Shown: piece by piece, positions 23,153-32,786 of the stretch
How positions within the stretch are numbered: the stretch's first letter is position 1
Layout: the number at the start of each line of letters is the position of its first letter
Source: Chitinophagales bacterium
GTDB lineage: Bacteria > Bacteroidota > Bacteroidia > Chitinophagales > Saprospiraceae
Direction: 5' to 3'
Assembly (NCBI GenBank): GCA_026928325.1
Contig: JAIXKS010000007.1
Span: forward strand, 126,187-160,452
Length of the DNA stretch: 34,266 nucleotides
Translations under genes and position numbers: made by a program
The notes under the pieces: model-generated
The model's database searches: none
What the model saw: only the letters and a program-made list of their open reading frames with translations
What the model was told of the DNA's origin: nothing

Positions 23153-26100
23153 ATGTCTATACATCTTCAAGTATCCAACGCTTTGAAAAGCTTGTCGAGT
23201 CAACTCGCACAATCTTTAAAAAACAACCCTTCTGTATTTGAACCAATCTATATTGTTACCCAAACTGAAGGTATGAACAATTGGTTGCGATTACAACTAG
23301 CCGAAAAGCTAGGCATTGCCGCCAATATTCACTTTATAAAACCCAATGATGCCATTCATAAGATATACCAAGCCTTAGGTGGAAAATATCAGGAATCGAT
23401 TTCCTCTCACGACCTCACATGGCTGCTTTACATTGCATTAGATGAGCCAACATTTAAGGAAAAATACAGATATATCTCCACTTATTATACACAATCAGGA
23501 GCACAACAACACCGCAAACGATTGGCCTTAGCCGAAAAGATGGCCGATCTTTATGACCAATACCAAATATACAGAACCGACCTCATCAAAGCATGGAATG
23601 AAGATAAAGGAAGCGACCATTGGCAAAAAACGCTTTGGAGGCGAGCTAAAGAGATCGGAGGAGAACAGTTTCCAGACAAAACCATGGTTAGCGACTACAT
23701 TATCGAAGCGCTTCAAGATCCAGAAAAAGCTCATAACCTCAAAAAGAAACTTCCCATTTTGTACTTCTTTGGGTTGAGTTTGATTACTGAATATCACATT
23801 CGGTTGATCAGTCGAATAGCCGAATATACTGATATCGTTTTCATGATGCAAAATCCTGCACCAGAAGATTATTGGTTTGAAGATATGAGCGAAAAATTCA
23901 TGGATTACATGAAACGCAAAGGCCGAATCGCTCAAGATGAAAAATCCGTAGCTAATCCTCTCCTTGTGGGATGGGGCAAATTGGTGCAAGATACATTCTC
24001 CTTGTTATTTCAAGATGATAAAAATCTTAATTTCTACGAAGAAACTGGTTTAATACCACCACTGACAGATAGTTTACTCCATAAGATTCAGCATAGCATC
24101 TACCACAATCAGAAGGACAATATCGTATTTTCACAAGCCGATATCCATGATAATACCTTAACGATTAATGCCTGCTTCAATCCAGTGAGAGAAGTCGAAG
24201 TGCTGTACAACTATCTCGTTCATTTAGTGGAAGAAAATCCTAAAACGATTTCAGCACGAGATATCGTCGTCATGGTTTCTGATATTGACGTATATGCCTC
24301 TTATATTCGAGCTGTTTTCGACAATGCACCCTACCCTTTTAAATACTCGATAGCAGATGAAAGTTACGCAGAATCAGACAGTATCTCCAATACGTTAATC
24401 CAACTTTTGAATATCAGTGAACAGGATTTTACATCAGAAAAAGTTGTAAGCCTACTCGATTATTCAGCGATTAGAAGCCGATTTGGGATCACGGACACAG
24501 CAGCAATTCGCACATGGACACAAGCCGCTAATATTCGATTCGGATTCAAGGGCGAGAAGATCAATGATACTCGGTACGTCAGTTGGGAATACGGAATGCA
24601 ACGCCTGATGTACGGTCTATGTATGTCAGGAAATGAAGCATATTCTCTAGGAGACGAAAGTTTCTATCCTATGGATTTGGTAGAAGGTGGCGAAAGCTTT
24701 GAAGTCGTAAGATATGTGCATTTTGTGCAAACCTTGCAGCAATTCATCCAACGTCGGAAAGGTAAAAAGAATCTAACTTGGTGGGTTCAGTATATCAATG
24801 ATGTCATGACTACTTTTATAGGTGATGTCGAGGATAACCAAGATGAAGATTATCGCCATTTACAACAACAATTGGGTAGATATAATCTCGTGGCAGGAAT
24901 CTTTAAGGACGAAATTTCATACGAAGTATTTTCACATCACTTTATGCCGATACTCAACAACACCCGACGCAGCCATACCTATGCCAGCCGGGGCATTACT
25001 TTTTGTTCGCTAATACCTATGCGTAGTATTCCGTTTAAAGTCGTCGCCTTACTAGGGATGAATTATGACAAATTTCCAAGAAAAGATAAAAGAGTTAGTT
25101 TTGACATTATGCTAACGCATCCTCAAAAAGGAGACCGAAACATTCGTGAAAACGACAAACATCTGATGCTCGAAACATTGATGTCTGCCGAAGATCGCCT
25201 ATATATCAGCTACATCGGACAAAATATTAAAGACAATAGTACTTTGCCACCTTCTGCCTTGGTCGATGAACTAATAGACTTCATCAGTGGACATTCAGAT
25301 AATCCTGACGATATAAGAAAGAACTTCACCCAAAAACACCCACTGCACAGTTTCAGCCGCAAATACAATGCTCAAAATCCAAGATTATACGCCTATATTC
25401 CGAAAAGTAAAAAAAGTATTCTATGGACAATGAACCAAGAGATACATGAAATACCAACGAAAACTGAAATTCAAATCGATCGTTTTATTGCCTTTTTCAA
25501 AGATGCGATTAGGGCATATTACAATCAAACATTAAATATATATTTTGAAGAGATAGATTATAGCTTAAGCGAAACAGAGTGTTTTGAATTAGACACTTTG
25601 GAAAAGTGGAAGATTAAAAATCAATTGATACAAACCGAACCTATCAACATACCCGATTTACAGCAATATCTAGTAAAAACCAGTAATTTCCCATTAAAAA
25701 ATAAAGGCATTTTAGAACTAGAAGATAGCTTAGAAAACATAGCATTTTCAAAAGATGCCTTTATCAAATTGACCGACGGTCTTTCCAAATCGAATATATC
25801 CATCTTGCTACCTATCGAAGACATGAATTTATCTGGATCCATCGGCAATATATATGGAAATCAACACATATCGTATAGTTTTTCCAAAAATGATAATTCT
25901 AATAAATTTTCCGCTTATGTGGCTTATCTTCTGCTTACAGCATCAGGGATAGACATTCAATCCGTCTTTATTTCCAATACAAACGGCACCATCCAATATG
26001 GAAAAAAATTGGACAAATCAAAGGCTATTGCTCATTTAAAAGCATTAATTGGATATTACCAACTTGGCCATACAACACTGATACCATTTAGTTTTAAAAT

Positions 26101-26314
26101 CCATAATTCCGAAAATTCAAAAGATAACAATTTGGCAGATTTTAAAAAAAGGATAAAATCAATATTAGAAAACCCTAATTTTACAGATTCCAAATTATAC
26201 CTAACGCACGCTTATAATCACGGATATTTTGACACTGAACATACTTTTGATCTATTTACAGAAATTGATACATTAATTCGCGATCTAATAAGTGACTTTT
26301 TTATCTCGGAATAA
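23153..26314 (+). CDS. recC: RecBCD enzyme, RecC (Chi-recognition) subunit
   Basis: A 1053-residue subunit, slightly shorter than E. coli RecC (1122). The N terminus (IVTQTEGMNNWLRLQLAEKLGIAANIHF) matches RecC, where the segment is PxGxxxWLxxxLAxxxGIxANxxF. A degenerate helicase fold follows, without a usable Walker A, as expected for RecC, and the conserved FCSLIPMRSIPFKVVALLGMN (key MRSIPF and LLGMN) is present at about residue 620. In E. coli, RecC splits the strands and recognises Chi; the Chi sequence of this organism is unknown. The ATG at 23153 is taken; a TTG at 23141 would overlap recD. Sequence drift is largest in the C-terminal 300 residues, which are also more AT-rich. Confidence 0.9.
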   Translation: MSIHLQVSNALKSLSSQLAQSLKNNPSVFEPIYIVTQTEGMNNWLRLQLAEKLGIAANIHFIKPNDAIHKIYQALGGKYQESISSHDLTWLLYIALDEPTFKEKYRYISTYYTQSGAQQHRKRLALAEKMADLYDQYQIYRTDLIKAWNEDKGSDHWQKTLWRRAKEIGGEQFPDKTMVSDYIIEALQDPEKAHNLKKKLPILYFFGLSLITEYHIRLISRIAEYTDIVFMMQNPAPEDYWFEDMSEKFMDYMKRKGRIAQDEKSVANPLLVGWGKLVQDTFSLLFQDDKNLNFYEETGLIPPLTDSLLHKIQHSIYHNQKDNIVFSQADIHDNTLTINACFNPVREVEVLYNYLVHLVEENPKTISARDIVVMVSDIDVYASYIRAVFDNAPYPFKYSIADESYAESDSISNTLIQLLNISEQDFTSEKVVSLLDYSAIRSRFGITDTAAIRTWTQAANIRFGFKGEKINDTRYVSWEYGMQRLMYGLCMSGNEAYSLGDESFYPMDLVEGGESFEVVRYVHFVQTLQQFIQRRKGKKNLTWWVQYINDVMTTFIGDVEDNQDEDYRHLQQQLGRYNLVAGIFKDEISYEVFSHHFMPILNNTRRSHTYASRGITFCSLIPMRSIPFKVVALLGMNYDKFPRKDKRVSFDIMLTHPQKGDRNIRENDKHLMLETLMSAEDRLYISYIGQNIKDNSTLPPSALVDELIDFISGHSDNPDDIRKNFTQKHPLHSFSRKYNAQNPRLYAYIPKSKKSILWTMNQEIHEIPTKTEIQIDRFIAFFKDAIRAYYNQTLNIYFEEIDYSLSETECFELDTLEKWKIKNQLIQTEPINIPDLQQYLVKTSNFPLKNKGILELEDSLENIAFSKDAFIKLTDGLSKSNISILLPIEDMNLSGSIGNIYGNQHISYSFSKNDNSNKFSAYVAYLLLTASGIDIQSVFISNTNGTIQYGKKLDKSKAIAHLKALIGYYQLGHTTLIPFSFKIHNSENSKDNNLADFKKRIKSILENPNFTDSKLYLTHAYNHGYFDTEHTFDLFTEIDTLIRDLISDFFISE

Positions 26315-26344
26315 TCTACAAAAACCACCGAAAACACAAAAAAT

Positions 26345-29300
26345 ATGGACAATAATCTCCAATACAAAAATTTTGAAGTAATGACGGTTCCGTTAGAGCA
26401 GAGCAATCTCATCGAAGCGAGTGCCGGTACTGGAAAAACCTATTCTATTGCTATACTCGCCTTACGACTTTTGTTGGAGAAGCAAATACCCATTCAAGAA
26501 ATTTTAATGGTTACCTTTACGAAGGCGGCAGTTGCCGAACTCGAAGCACGTATTCGTGAATTTGTTAGGACTGCGTGGAGATATACCCAAGGAGAAAACA
26601 TCGGTGATGATACGATAAAAACTGTAGTGGACAAGATAGACCGCAATAAAGCTACAGAACTACTCAGAGCAGCCTTCATCAATCTCGACGAAACCAAGGT
26701 CATGACCATCCATGGATTTAGTCAACAAACACTCAACGAATTTGCTTTTGAAACCGGACAATTGTTCAATACCGAGTTGATTCAGGACACAACAAGTCTA
26801 ATTGACCGTGAAATACAAGAATTTTGGCGTAAGCATGTGACGACTATCAACAAAGACTTACTTGCAGCATTATTCAGTAAAAACAAGCTAAACCAAGATA
26901 GTATTCGCGGCATAATCAACGGACATTTAAGTGGCAAGAAATACCTCTTTTATGAAGAAGAAGGACAAGAAAGATATATTTTTGATGAAGCGAAGCAAGA
27001 AACATTTCATAGCAAAATTTCAGATTCAAAGGAAGCTCTTGAAGCCTTTGAAAACGCTTTTGAAACCTTCCTTCTATCTAAACGCGACTATTTAACTTCG
27101 TTTCTTAATAAAAACAAATATGCAAAAAAAACATTTGAAAAATACTTATCCGATCCTAGTGCATTCCTAAAAGCGCTAAAAGATAAGGCCTCAACCAATT
27201 ATGTAAAAGATAATCTACACGAGTTTTTACCTTATTTAGAAAAATATGAAAGCTTAGTCCAAACTTCTAATAAAAATATTGAGGATGCGCAAAACTATCT
27301 TTATGCAGCGGCTATAGATTTTATCATTCCACAGCTTCAATCACATAAAGACACCTTTAGTCTTATGTCATTTGATGATATGATTTATTATCTTCATCAA
27401 GCGCTTGATCAAGAAAGTAAAGCATCTAAAAATAGTAATCTCGCCCAAAAGTTAGCAGCAAAATACCAAGCTGTATTCATCGACGAATTTCAAGATACGG
27501 ATCGAACCCAATATGAGATTTTTCAAATGGCATTTCATCAACAGTCTATTTTGTTTTACATTGGTGATCCCAAACAGTCTATTTATGCTTTCAGACGGGC
27601 AGACATAGCTACATATTTAGAGGCTCGAGACCTAGTACCTAATCTATATGGCATGAACATCAATTATCGCTCTACAAGGCGATATGTTGAGGCGTTGAAT
27701 TACTTCTTTATGCCAAAAGAAGATTTTGACACTTTTTATTTTAATGAAGCAACGGATAAAATCATCTATCATCAAGTCAGTGTACCAAAGCAAGACAATA
27801 AAGGCGCATTTTTATATAAAGACCAGCCTTGTGCACCTATCTCGATACAATCCAAAGAATTCAAAGCCAATATCAATACTAGTATTAAAAGCATCATATT
27901 AGACCTCCTGACCAATCCGGACTATACGATTTACGACAACAAAACACAAGGTCAGCGCACGATACGTCCTTCTGATATTGGGATTTTAGTACGAACAAAC
28001 TTCCGAGGTACAGAACTTAAAAGCGAACTATCTAAGGTTGGGATTCCAGCGGTAACAGTATCCGACGAAAAAATACTCAAGTCCGAAGAGGCCAAAGCCA
28101 TGATTTACATTTTAGAGGCCGTAATGCTTCCTACACAATCCAATATCCGTCGGGCCTTATTAACCGATTTTATTCGATTTAGTCCGGAACAAATCCTGAA
28201 TCTCAATGATGAACAAGCGATCCAAAAATTTCGTGAGTATTATGAAACTTGGAAGCGAAATGGAATCTATGTCATGCTCACGACCATCATTGCCGATTTT
28301 GACATTCAAAACCGACTACTCAGTTTCCATTCCGATAATGGAGAAAGGATACTCACTAATTTGATACATTTAACCGAATTACTATTTAAAGTTGAGAACA
28401 ATCGACGTTTCGAACCGATCGAGACCATTGATTGGCTCAAAGTCAATATCCATAAAGAGCAAAGTAGCGATGATGAATGGGAGCAGCGCATCGAGAATGA
28501 TGAAGAATCCGTAAAAATCGTAACTATCCACAAAAGCAAAGGCTTGCAGTACCCCATCATTTTTACGCCAGAATTAGATTTTAGTTTAGATACGAAGGAG
28601 GATAGAATCGTAAGTTTTAGAAATAAAAATGGAGCATATGTAACTGCCAAATTAGGCCAACTTTCAGAAGAAGAAAAGGCTTTACTGCAAATCCAATCCG
28701 AACAAGAAAACCGTCGTTTGCTTTATGTTGCCTTGACGAGAGCCGTCTATGCCTGCTATATTTTTAAAAACAAGGCAGATTCGACACTCTCGACTTTCCT
28801 CAAAGAAATCAAATTTAATGATCTAATCGTAGCCATACCTAAAGCTGAAGATTTAGCAATAAACACAACCTATAAGGCAGATACTACAGAAAGACAAAAT
28901 GTTTTAACTGCCGAAAACTTCATCCTGTCCGAAACCAATTGGGAAAGAATCAGCTATAGTAGGATCGCAGGAGACCACTCGCCCATTCTGACCGATAATG
29001 TTCTGCCAGAAATGACTACTTACGATCAATTTATTTTTAATTTGCTACCCAAGGGAAGTAAAACAGGTAACTTCCTTCACGCCATCTTCGAGCGGCTAGA
29101 CTTTACCAAATCCGAAATGTGGCCTACAATAATCCAACGAATAATCAATCAATATTATCCAAAATCAGAAGATTCATTTAAAGATAGCTTAATGGAGATG
29201 TTGGATCACGTGATGGATACGGACATACCTGTAAAAGGAGACACCATCAACTTAAATCAAGTGCCTTTAAGTCAATGCTTACACGAGCTCGAATTTGACT

Positions 29301-29740
29301 ATCCTTTTACAGACTTAAATGTAACCGGACTCCATGAGCTTAGAGACGAAGGCATCAACATAAAACCCAATTATTCCGATTTGTCCGGTATCATGAATGG
29401 TAAAGTTGATTTGTTCTTCAAATTCAATGATAAATATTATGTCCTTGACTGGAAATCCAATCATTTGGGTTATCATACGACGGACTATTCATCTGACAAA
29501 ATAGCCGCAGCCATGTCTGCCAATAACTACCATCTACAATACCTAATATATACCTATGCAGTTCAAAAACACCTAGCATTCAGTCTCCGCAATTTTGATT
29601 ACGAACGGGATTTTGGTGGCGTCATCTATTTGTTTATCCGTGGAGTTCGCAAGGGCACAACCCATGGTATCTACTACCAAAATCCATCAAAACAACAAAT
29701 AGACAAGATGAAATTGTTATTTGAGCATCATAAATCCTGA
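26345..29740 (+). CDS. recB: RecBCD enzyme, RecB helicase-nuclease subunit
   Basis: A UvrD-type 3'-5' helicase of 1131 residues joined to a RecB nuclease domain (E. coli RecB: 1180). Helicase motifs: EASAGTGKTYSIA (I), VFIDEFQDTDRTQYEIF (II), IGDPKQSIYAFRRAD (III), NYRST (IV), VTIHKSKGLQYPIIF (V) and LLYVALTRA (VI). The nuclease centre is complete: His912 (NFLHAIFERLDF), Asp1022 (GKVDLFF), Asp1035 and Lys1037 (VLDWKSNHLG). Their spacing is essentially that of E. coli His956, Asp1067, Asp1080 and Lys1082. It starts 30 bases after recC. With recC and recD it forms the complete break-processing nuclease. Confidence 0.96.
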   Translation: MDNNLQYKNFEVMTVPLEQSNLIEASAGTGKTYSIAILALRLLLEKQIPIQEILMVTFTKAAVAELEARIREFVRTAWRYTQGENIGDDTIKTVVDKIDRNKATELLRAAFINLDETKVMTIHGFSQQTLNEFAFETGQLFNTELIQDTTSLIDREIQEFWRKHVTTINKDLLAALFSKNKLNQDSIRGIINGHLSGKKYLFYEEEGQERYIFDEAKQETFHSKISDSKEALEAFENAFETFLLSKRDYLTSFLNKNKYAKKTFEKYLSDPSAFLKALKDKASTNYVKDNLHEFLPYLEKYESLVQTSNKNIEDAQNYLYAAAIDFIIPQLQSHKDTFSLMSFDDMIYYLHQALDQESKASKNSNLAQKLAAKYQAVFIDEFQDTDRTQYEIFQMAFHQQSILFYIGDPKQSIYAFRRADIATYLEARDLVPNLYGMNINYRSTRRYVEALNYFFMPKEDFDTFYFNEATDKIIYHQVSVPKQDNKGAFLYKDQPCAPISIQSKEFKANINTSIKSIILDLLTNPDYTIYDNKTQGQRTIRPSDIGILVRTNFRGTELKSELSKVGIPAVTVSDEKILKSEEAKAMIYILEAVMLPTQSNIRRALLTDFIRFSPEQILNLNDEQAIQKFREYYETWKRNGIYVMLTTIIADFDIQNRLLSFHSDNGERILTNLIHLTELLFKVENNRRFEPIETIDWLKVNIHKEQSSDDEWEQRIENDEESVKIVTIHKSKGLQYPIIFTPELDFSLDTKEDRIVSFRNKNGAYVTAKLGQLSEEEKALLQIQSEQENRRLLYVALTRAVYACYIFKNKADSTLSTFLKEIKFNDLIVAIPKAEDLAINTTYKADTTERQNVLTAENFILSETNWERISYSRIAGDHSPILTDNVLPEMTTYDQFIFNLLPKGSKTGNFLHAIFERLDFTKSEMWPTIIQRIINQYYPKSEDSFKDSLMEMLDHVMDTDIPVKGDTINLNQVPLSQCLHELEFDYPFTDLNVTGLHELRDEGINIKPNYSDLSGIMNGKVDLFFKFNDKYYVLDWKSNHLGYHTTDYSSDKIAAAMSANNYHLQYLIYTYAVQKHLAFSLRNFDYERDFGGVIYLFIRGVRKGTTHGIYYQNPSKQQIDKMKLLFEHHKS

Positions 29741-29904
29741 TTTAAGACAAGTCTAATAGATACCTGGATGTCAAATTTTTACACCACAAACCAACCTTCC
29801 TAACCTCAATCAACTTTAACCTTTCGTCTATAAATTCGATATTATGCTTCTAATATTACCACTGAATCAAAATATTTTTAGATATTGCTTCATAATTTGA
29901 TTGA

Positions 29905-31203
29905 ATGACGCAGGGTATGATACAAAAACCATCAGCTTCGTGGCCCGAATGGGCAAAAAATGCAAATATATACGAAGTAAATATCCGACAATATACCGAA
30001 GAAGGCAACTTTAAGGCTTTCGCGAAACACCTAAAAAGGCTCAAAAAGATGGGTGTCGATATCCTTTGGTTGATGCCTATCTTTCCTATTAGCTTCATAA
30101 AACGCAAAGGAAGTTTAGGTAGTTACTATTCGGTCTCCGATTATCGCAGTATTAATCCGGAATTTGGTACTAAAAAAGATTTTAAAAAACTCGTCAAAGA
30201 TATCCACGAATTGGGTATGCGGATTATTTTGGATTGGGTACCCAATCATACCGGATGGGATCATCCATGGATTACATCACGAAAAGATTTTTATACACTT
30301 GATGCAGCCGGTGATATTTCAGAACCTGTAGATAATTTAAACCAACCCCTAGGATGGGAAGATGTAGCCGATCTAAATTACGCCAACGAAGCCATGCGAG
30401 AAACCATGATGTCAGACATGTTGTATTGCTTAACTGAATACAATTTAGATGGTTTTAGGCAAGATATGGCCATGTTGGTTCCACTTGACTTTTGGATAGA
30501 AGCCAATAGAAGACTCCGTGCAGTCAATCCCAATATTTTACTCATCGCAGAGTCTGAAAATTCCGAACACATTGAACAAGCGCATTTCGATTTAATCTAT
30601 AGTTGGAGTTTTCATCACCTACTCAATCAAATTGCCATTGGAAAAGGTGATGCTTCCACTTTGGATCATTGGTTTGCCAACCATCGTGTAACCTTCGAAC
30701 ATGGTGCCTATCTCTATTTCACTTCCAACCATGATGAAAATTCGTGGTCAGGTTCTGAAATCGAACGCATGGGAGAAGCGCATAAAGCTTTTGCTGTTTT
30801 AACGTGCATGATGGACGGTGTTCCGTTGATATATTCAGGTCAGGAAGAGCCTATGCCTCAGCGATTAAAGTTCTTTGACAAGGACGATATCGGATTTAAA
30901 AACTATGCTTATAGCGCATTTTATGCTACACTTATAGCTTTAAAGCATCAAAACAAAGCCTTGTGGAATAGTGCTTTTGGCGGTGCCATCCAAAGAATCA
31001 TTCCACATCAAAAGATATTTGCATTCCGACGACAGTATCACGATGAAAAGGTAACCGTCATCATGAATCTATGCAACCAATATCAAACATTCCAAACAGA
31101 TACCATGATTTCAGGTACGGAGATCTTTAGCCATGGAGCGATACACTTCGAGGCAGGTGATACGATCCATCTTCAACCATGGGCATATCTAATCATACAA
31201 TAA
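29905..31203 (+). CDS. GH13 alpha-amylase-family enzyme, cytoplasmic
   Basis: A glycoside hydrolase family 13 enzyme of 432 residues with a (beta/alpha)8 barrel. The catalytic triad is visible: nucleophile Asp187 (DGFRQDMA), acid/base Glu216 (IAESEN) and Asp277 (SNHDEN). Conserved region I is DWVPNHTGWDHPW, and the N terminus NANIYEVNIRQYTEEGNF is typical of small bacterial alpha-amylase-like enzymes. There is no signal peptide, so it should act in the cytoplasm on short malto-oligosaccharides or a related alpha-glucoside rather than on external starch. The next gene, 18 bases on, is an SLC45-like sugar transporter, which supports uptake followed by cleavage or transglycosylation. The first ATG is used; another lies four codons later. 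Confidence 0.9.
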   Translation: MTQGMIQKPSASWPEWAKNANIYEVNIRQYTEEGNFKAFAKHLKRLKKMGVDILWLMPIFPISFIKRKGSLGSYYSVSDYRSINPEFGTKKDFKKLVKDIHELGMRIILDWVPNHTGWDHPWITSRKDFYTLDAAGDISEPVDNLNQPLGWEDVADLNYANEAMRETMMSDMLYCLTEYNLDGFRQDMAMLVPLDFWIEANRRLRAVNPNILLIAESENSEHIEQAHFDLIYSWSFHHLLNQIAIGKGDASTLDHWFANHRVTFEHGAYLYFTSNHDENSWSGSEIERMGEAHKAFAVLTCMMDGVPLIYSGQEEPMPQRLKFFDKDDIGFKNYAYSAFYATLIALKHQNKALWNSAFGGAIQRIIPHQKIFAFRRQYHDEKVTVIMNLCNQYQTFQTDTMISGTEIFSHGAIHFEAGDTIHLQPWAYLIIQ

Positions 31204-31221
31204 CCATTAATTTATTCAAAG

Positions 31222-32583
31222 ATGAAAAAACCCTTACTACCCGCAAGCGCCATTTGGAATATGAGTTTTGGATTTCTAGGTATCCAAACCGGATTTGCAC
31301 TACAAAATGCCAATGCATCTCGAATCCTTCAAACGCTCGGTGCCAATACGGACGAATTGGGATTTTTTTGGTTGGTAGCTCCTATTACCGGAATGGTGGT
31401 ACAACCGATAATTGGCCATTATAGCGACAAAACTTGGACTAAAATGGGTCGTCGAAAACCTTACTTTTTGCTAGGTGCCATTATGGCGGCCATCGGATTA
31501 ATACTCATGCCCAATAGTGCTTTATTTACGGCTTTCTTACCTGCGTTATGGATTGGTGCAGGCATGCTTATGCTTATGGACATTTCTTTCAATGTTGCCA
31601 TGGAGCCATTCCGGGCTTTAGTCGCAGATAAACTTTCTACAGACCAACGAACTGCTGGGTTTGCGATTCAAACAATCTTGATTGGCCTTGGTGCTGTTAT
31701 TGGATCCTGGTTGCCATCTATTTTGGTCTCTTGGTTTGGTATTTCAGCAACGGCTTCTAGTGGGCACGTTCCCGACAATGTGGTCTATGCCTTTATAATT
31801 GGTGCTATCATCCTGTTGGCGGCCATATTATGGACCATTGTCACGACACCGGAGTATAGTCCAGAGGCTTTAGCAGAGTTTCAAGATAGCAAAACCAAGA
31901 ACCCTGAACCCACACAGTCAAAATGGCTCTTTCAAAGTATCTTTCAAGATGTGCGTGAAATGCCTAAAACGATGCGTCAATTAGGTTTAGTCCAATTTTG
32001 TGCGTGGTTTGGCTTATTTGGCATGTGGGTTTATAGTACTCCTGCGATTGCAGAACATGTATATGGATTAGAAGCCAATGACACCACTTCGCCTTTATTT
32101 CAAGAAGCTGGCAATAAGGTGGGATATTTATTTGGCATTTATAATCTTGTTTCCGCAATATATGCCTTTGCGCTACCTGCTATCTCAAAGCGGATTGGCC
32201 GCAAGTATACCCATGCTTTATCCATGGCAATTGGAGGCATTGGGTTGATATCTATATTTTTTATTAGCAATCCTGATTTATTAGTGTTGCCTATGTTGGG
32301 TATTGGAATAGCTTGGGCTAGTATTTTGGCCATGCCTTATGCCATGCTTGCAGGCTCTATCTCGCCTATAAAAATGGGTGTGTACATGGGTATTTTTAAT
32401 TTTTTCATCACCCTACCTCAAATAGCCAATGGTGTAATCGGTGGTTTGTTACTCAAACATATCTATAATAATCAAGCCATTTTCGCCATTATCACAGCAG
32501 GTATTTTTATGCTCATAGGCGCTATTGCCTCCATTTATGTAGATGATCAAGACGACTTGGCTCTTCTCAAGACTTCAAAATAA
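31222..32583 (+). CDS. MFS sugar transporter, SLC45/MalT-like
   Basis: An inner-membrane carrier of 453 residues with about 12 helices. The N terminus (WNMSFGFLGIQTGFALQNANASRI) and IIGHYSDKTWTKMGRRKPYF resemble the SLC45/GPH-type disaccharide transporters such as bacterial maltose transporter MalT; DKTWTKMGRRKPY is the cytoplasmic loop 2-3 signature. It likely imports maltose or another alpha-glucoside by proton symport. It is cotranscribed with the GH13 gene just upstream and is followed by a strong terminator, so the two genes are a minimal sugar-utilisation operon without a SusCD pair. Confidence 0.85.
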   Translation: MKKPLLPASAIWNMSFGFLGIQTGFALQNANASRILQTLGANTDELGFFWLVAPITGMVVQPIIGHYSDKTWTKMGRRKPYFLLGAIMAAIGLILMPNSALFTAFLPALWIGAGMLMLMDISFNVAMEPFRALVADKLSTDQRTAGFAIQTILIGLGAVIGSWLPSILVSWFGISATASSGHVPDNVVYAFIIGAIILLAAILWTIVTTPEYSPEALAEFQDSKTKNPEPTQSKWLFQSIFQDVREMPKTMRQLGLVQFCAWFGLFGMWVYSTPAIAEHVYGLEANDTTSPLFQEAGNKVGYLFGIYNLVSAIYAFALPAISKRIGRKYTHALSMAIGGIGLISIFFISNPDLLVLPMLGIGIAWASILAMPYAMLAGSISPIKMGVYMGIFNFFITLPQIANGVIGGLLLKHIYNNQAIFAIITAGIFMLIGAIASIYVDDQDDLALLKTSK

Positions 32584-32600
32584 TGGTCTCATCGCTTATA

Positions 32601-32643
32601 AAAAAGGATGTAACATACTTATTATGTTACATCCTTTTTTTTT
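32601..32643 (+). terminator. Rho-independent terminator after the sugar operon
   Basis: A perfect 17-bp stem (arms 32601-32617 and 32623-32639, core GGATGTAACATA) has a 5-base loop and ends in a T run. The A run on the left side makes it potentially bidirectional, so it could also stop transcripts arriving from the convergent M43 protease gene. Confidence 0.92.
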
Positions 32644-32786
32644 CAATATTAGCCTTATCGTCAGCATGCAGCGTTAGTAATACGCCCTATAGCTAAGACA
32701 TAAAACCAATGGACAATTTTTCAACCTTACAAGCTGATATTTTTTTAGAGTGCATCTTTAGACTGATTCAATCATCCCTTTTCGTA

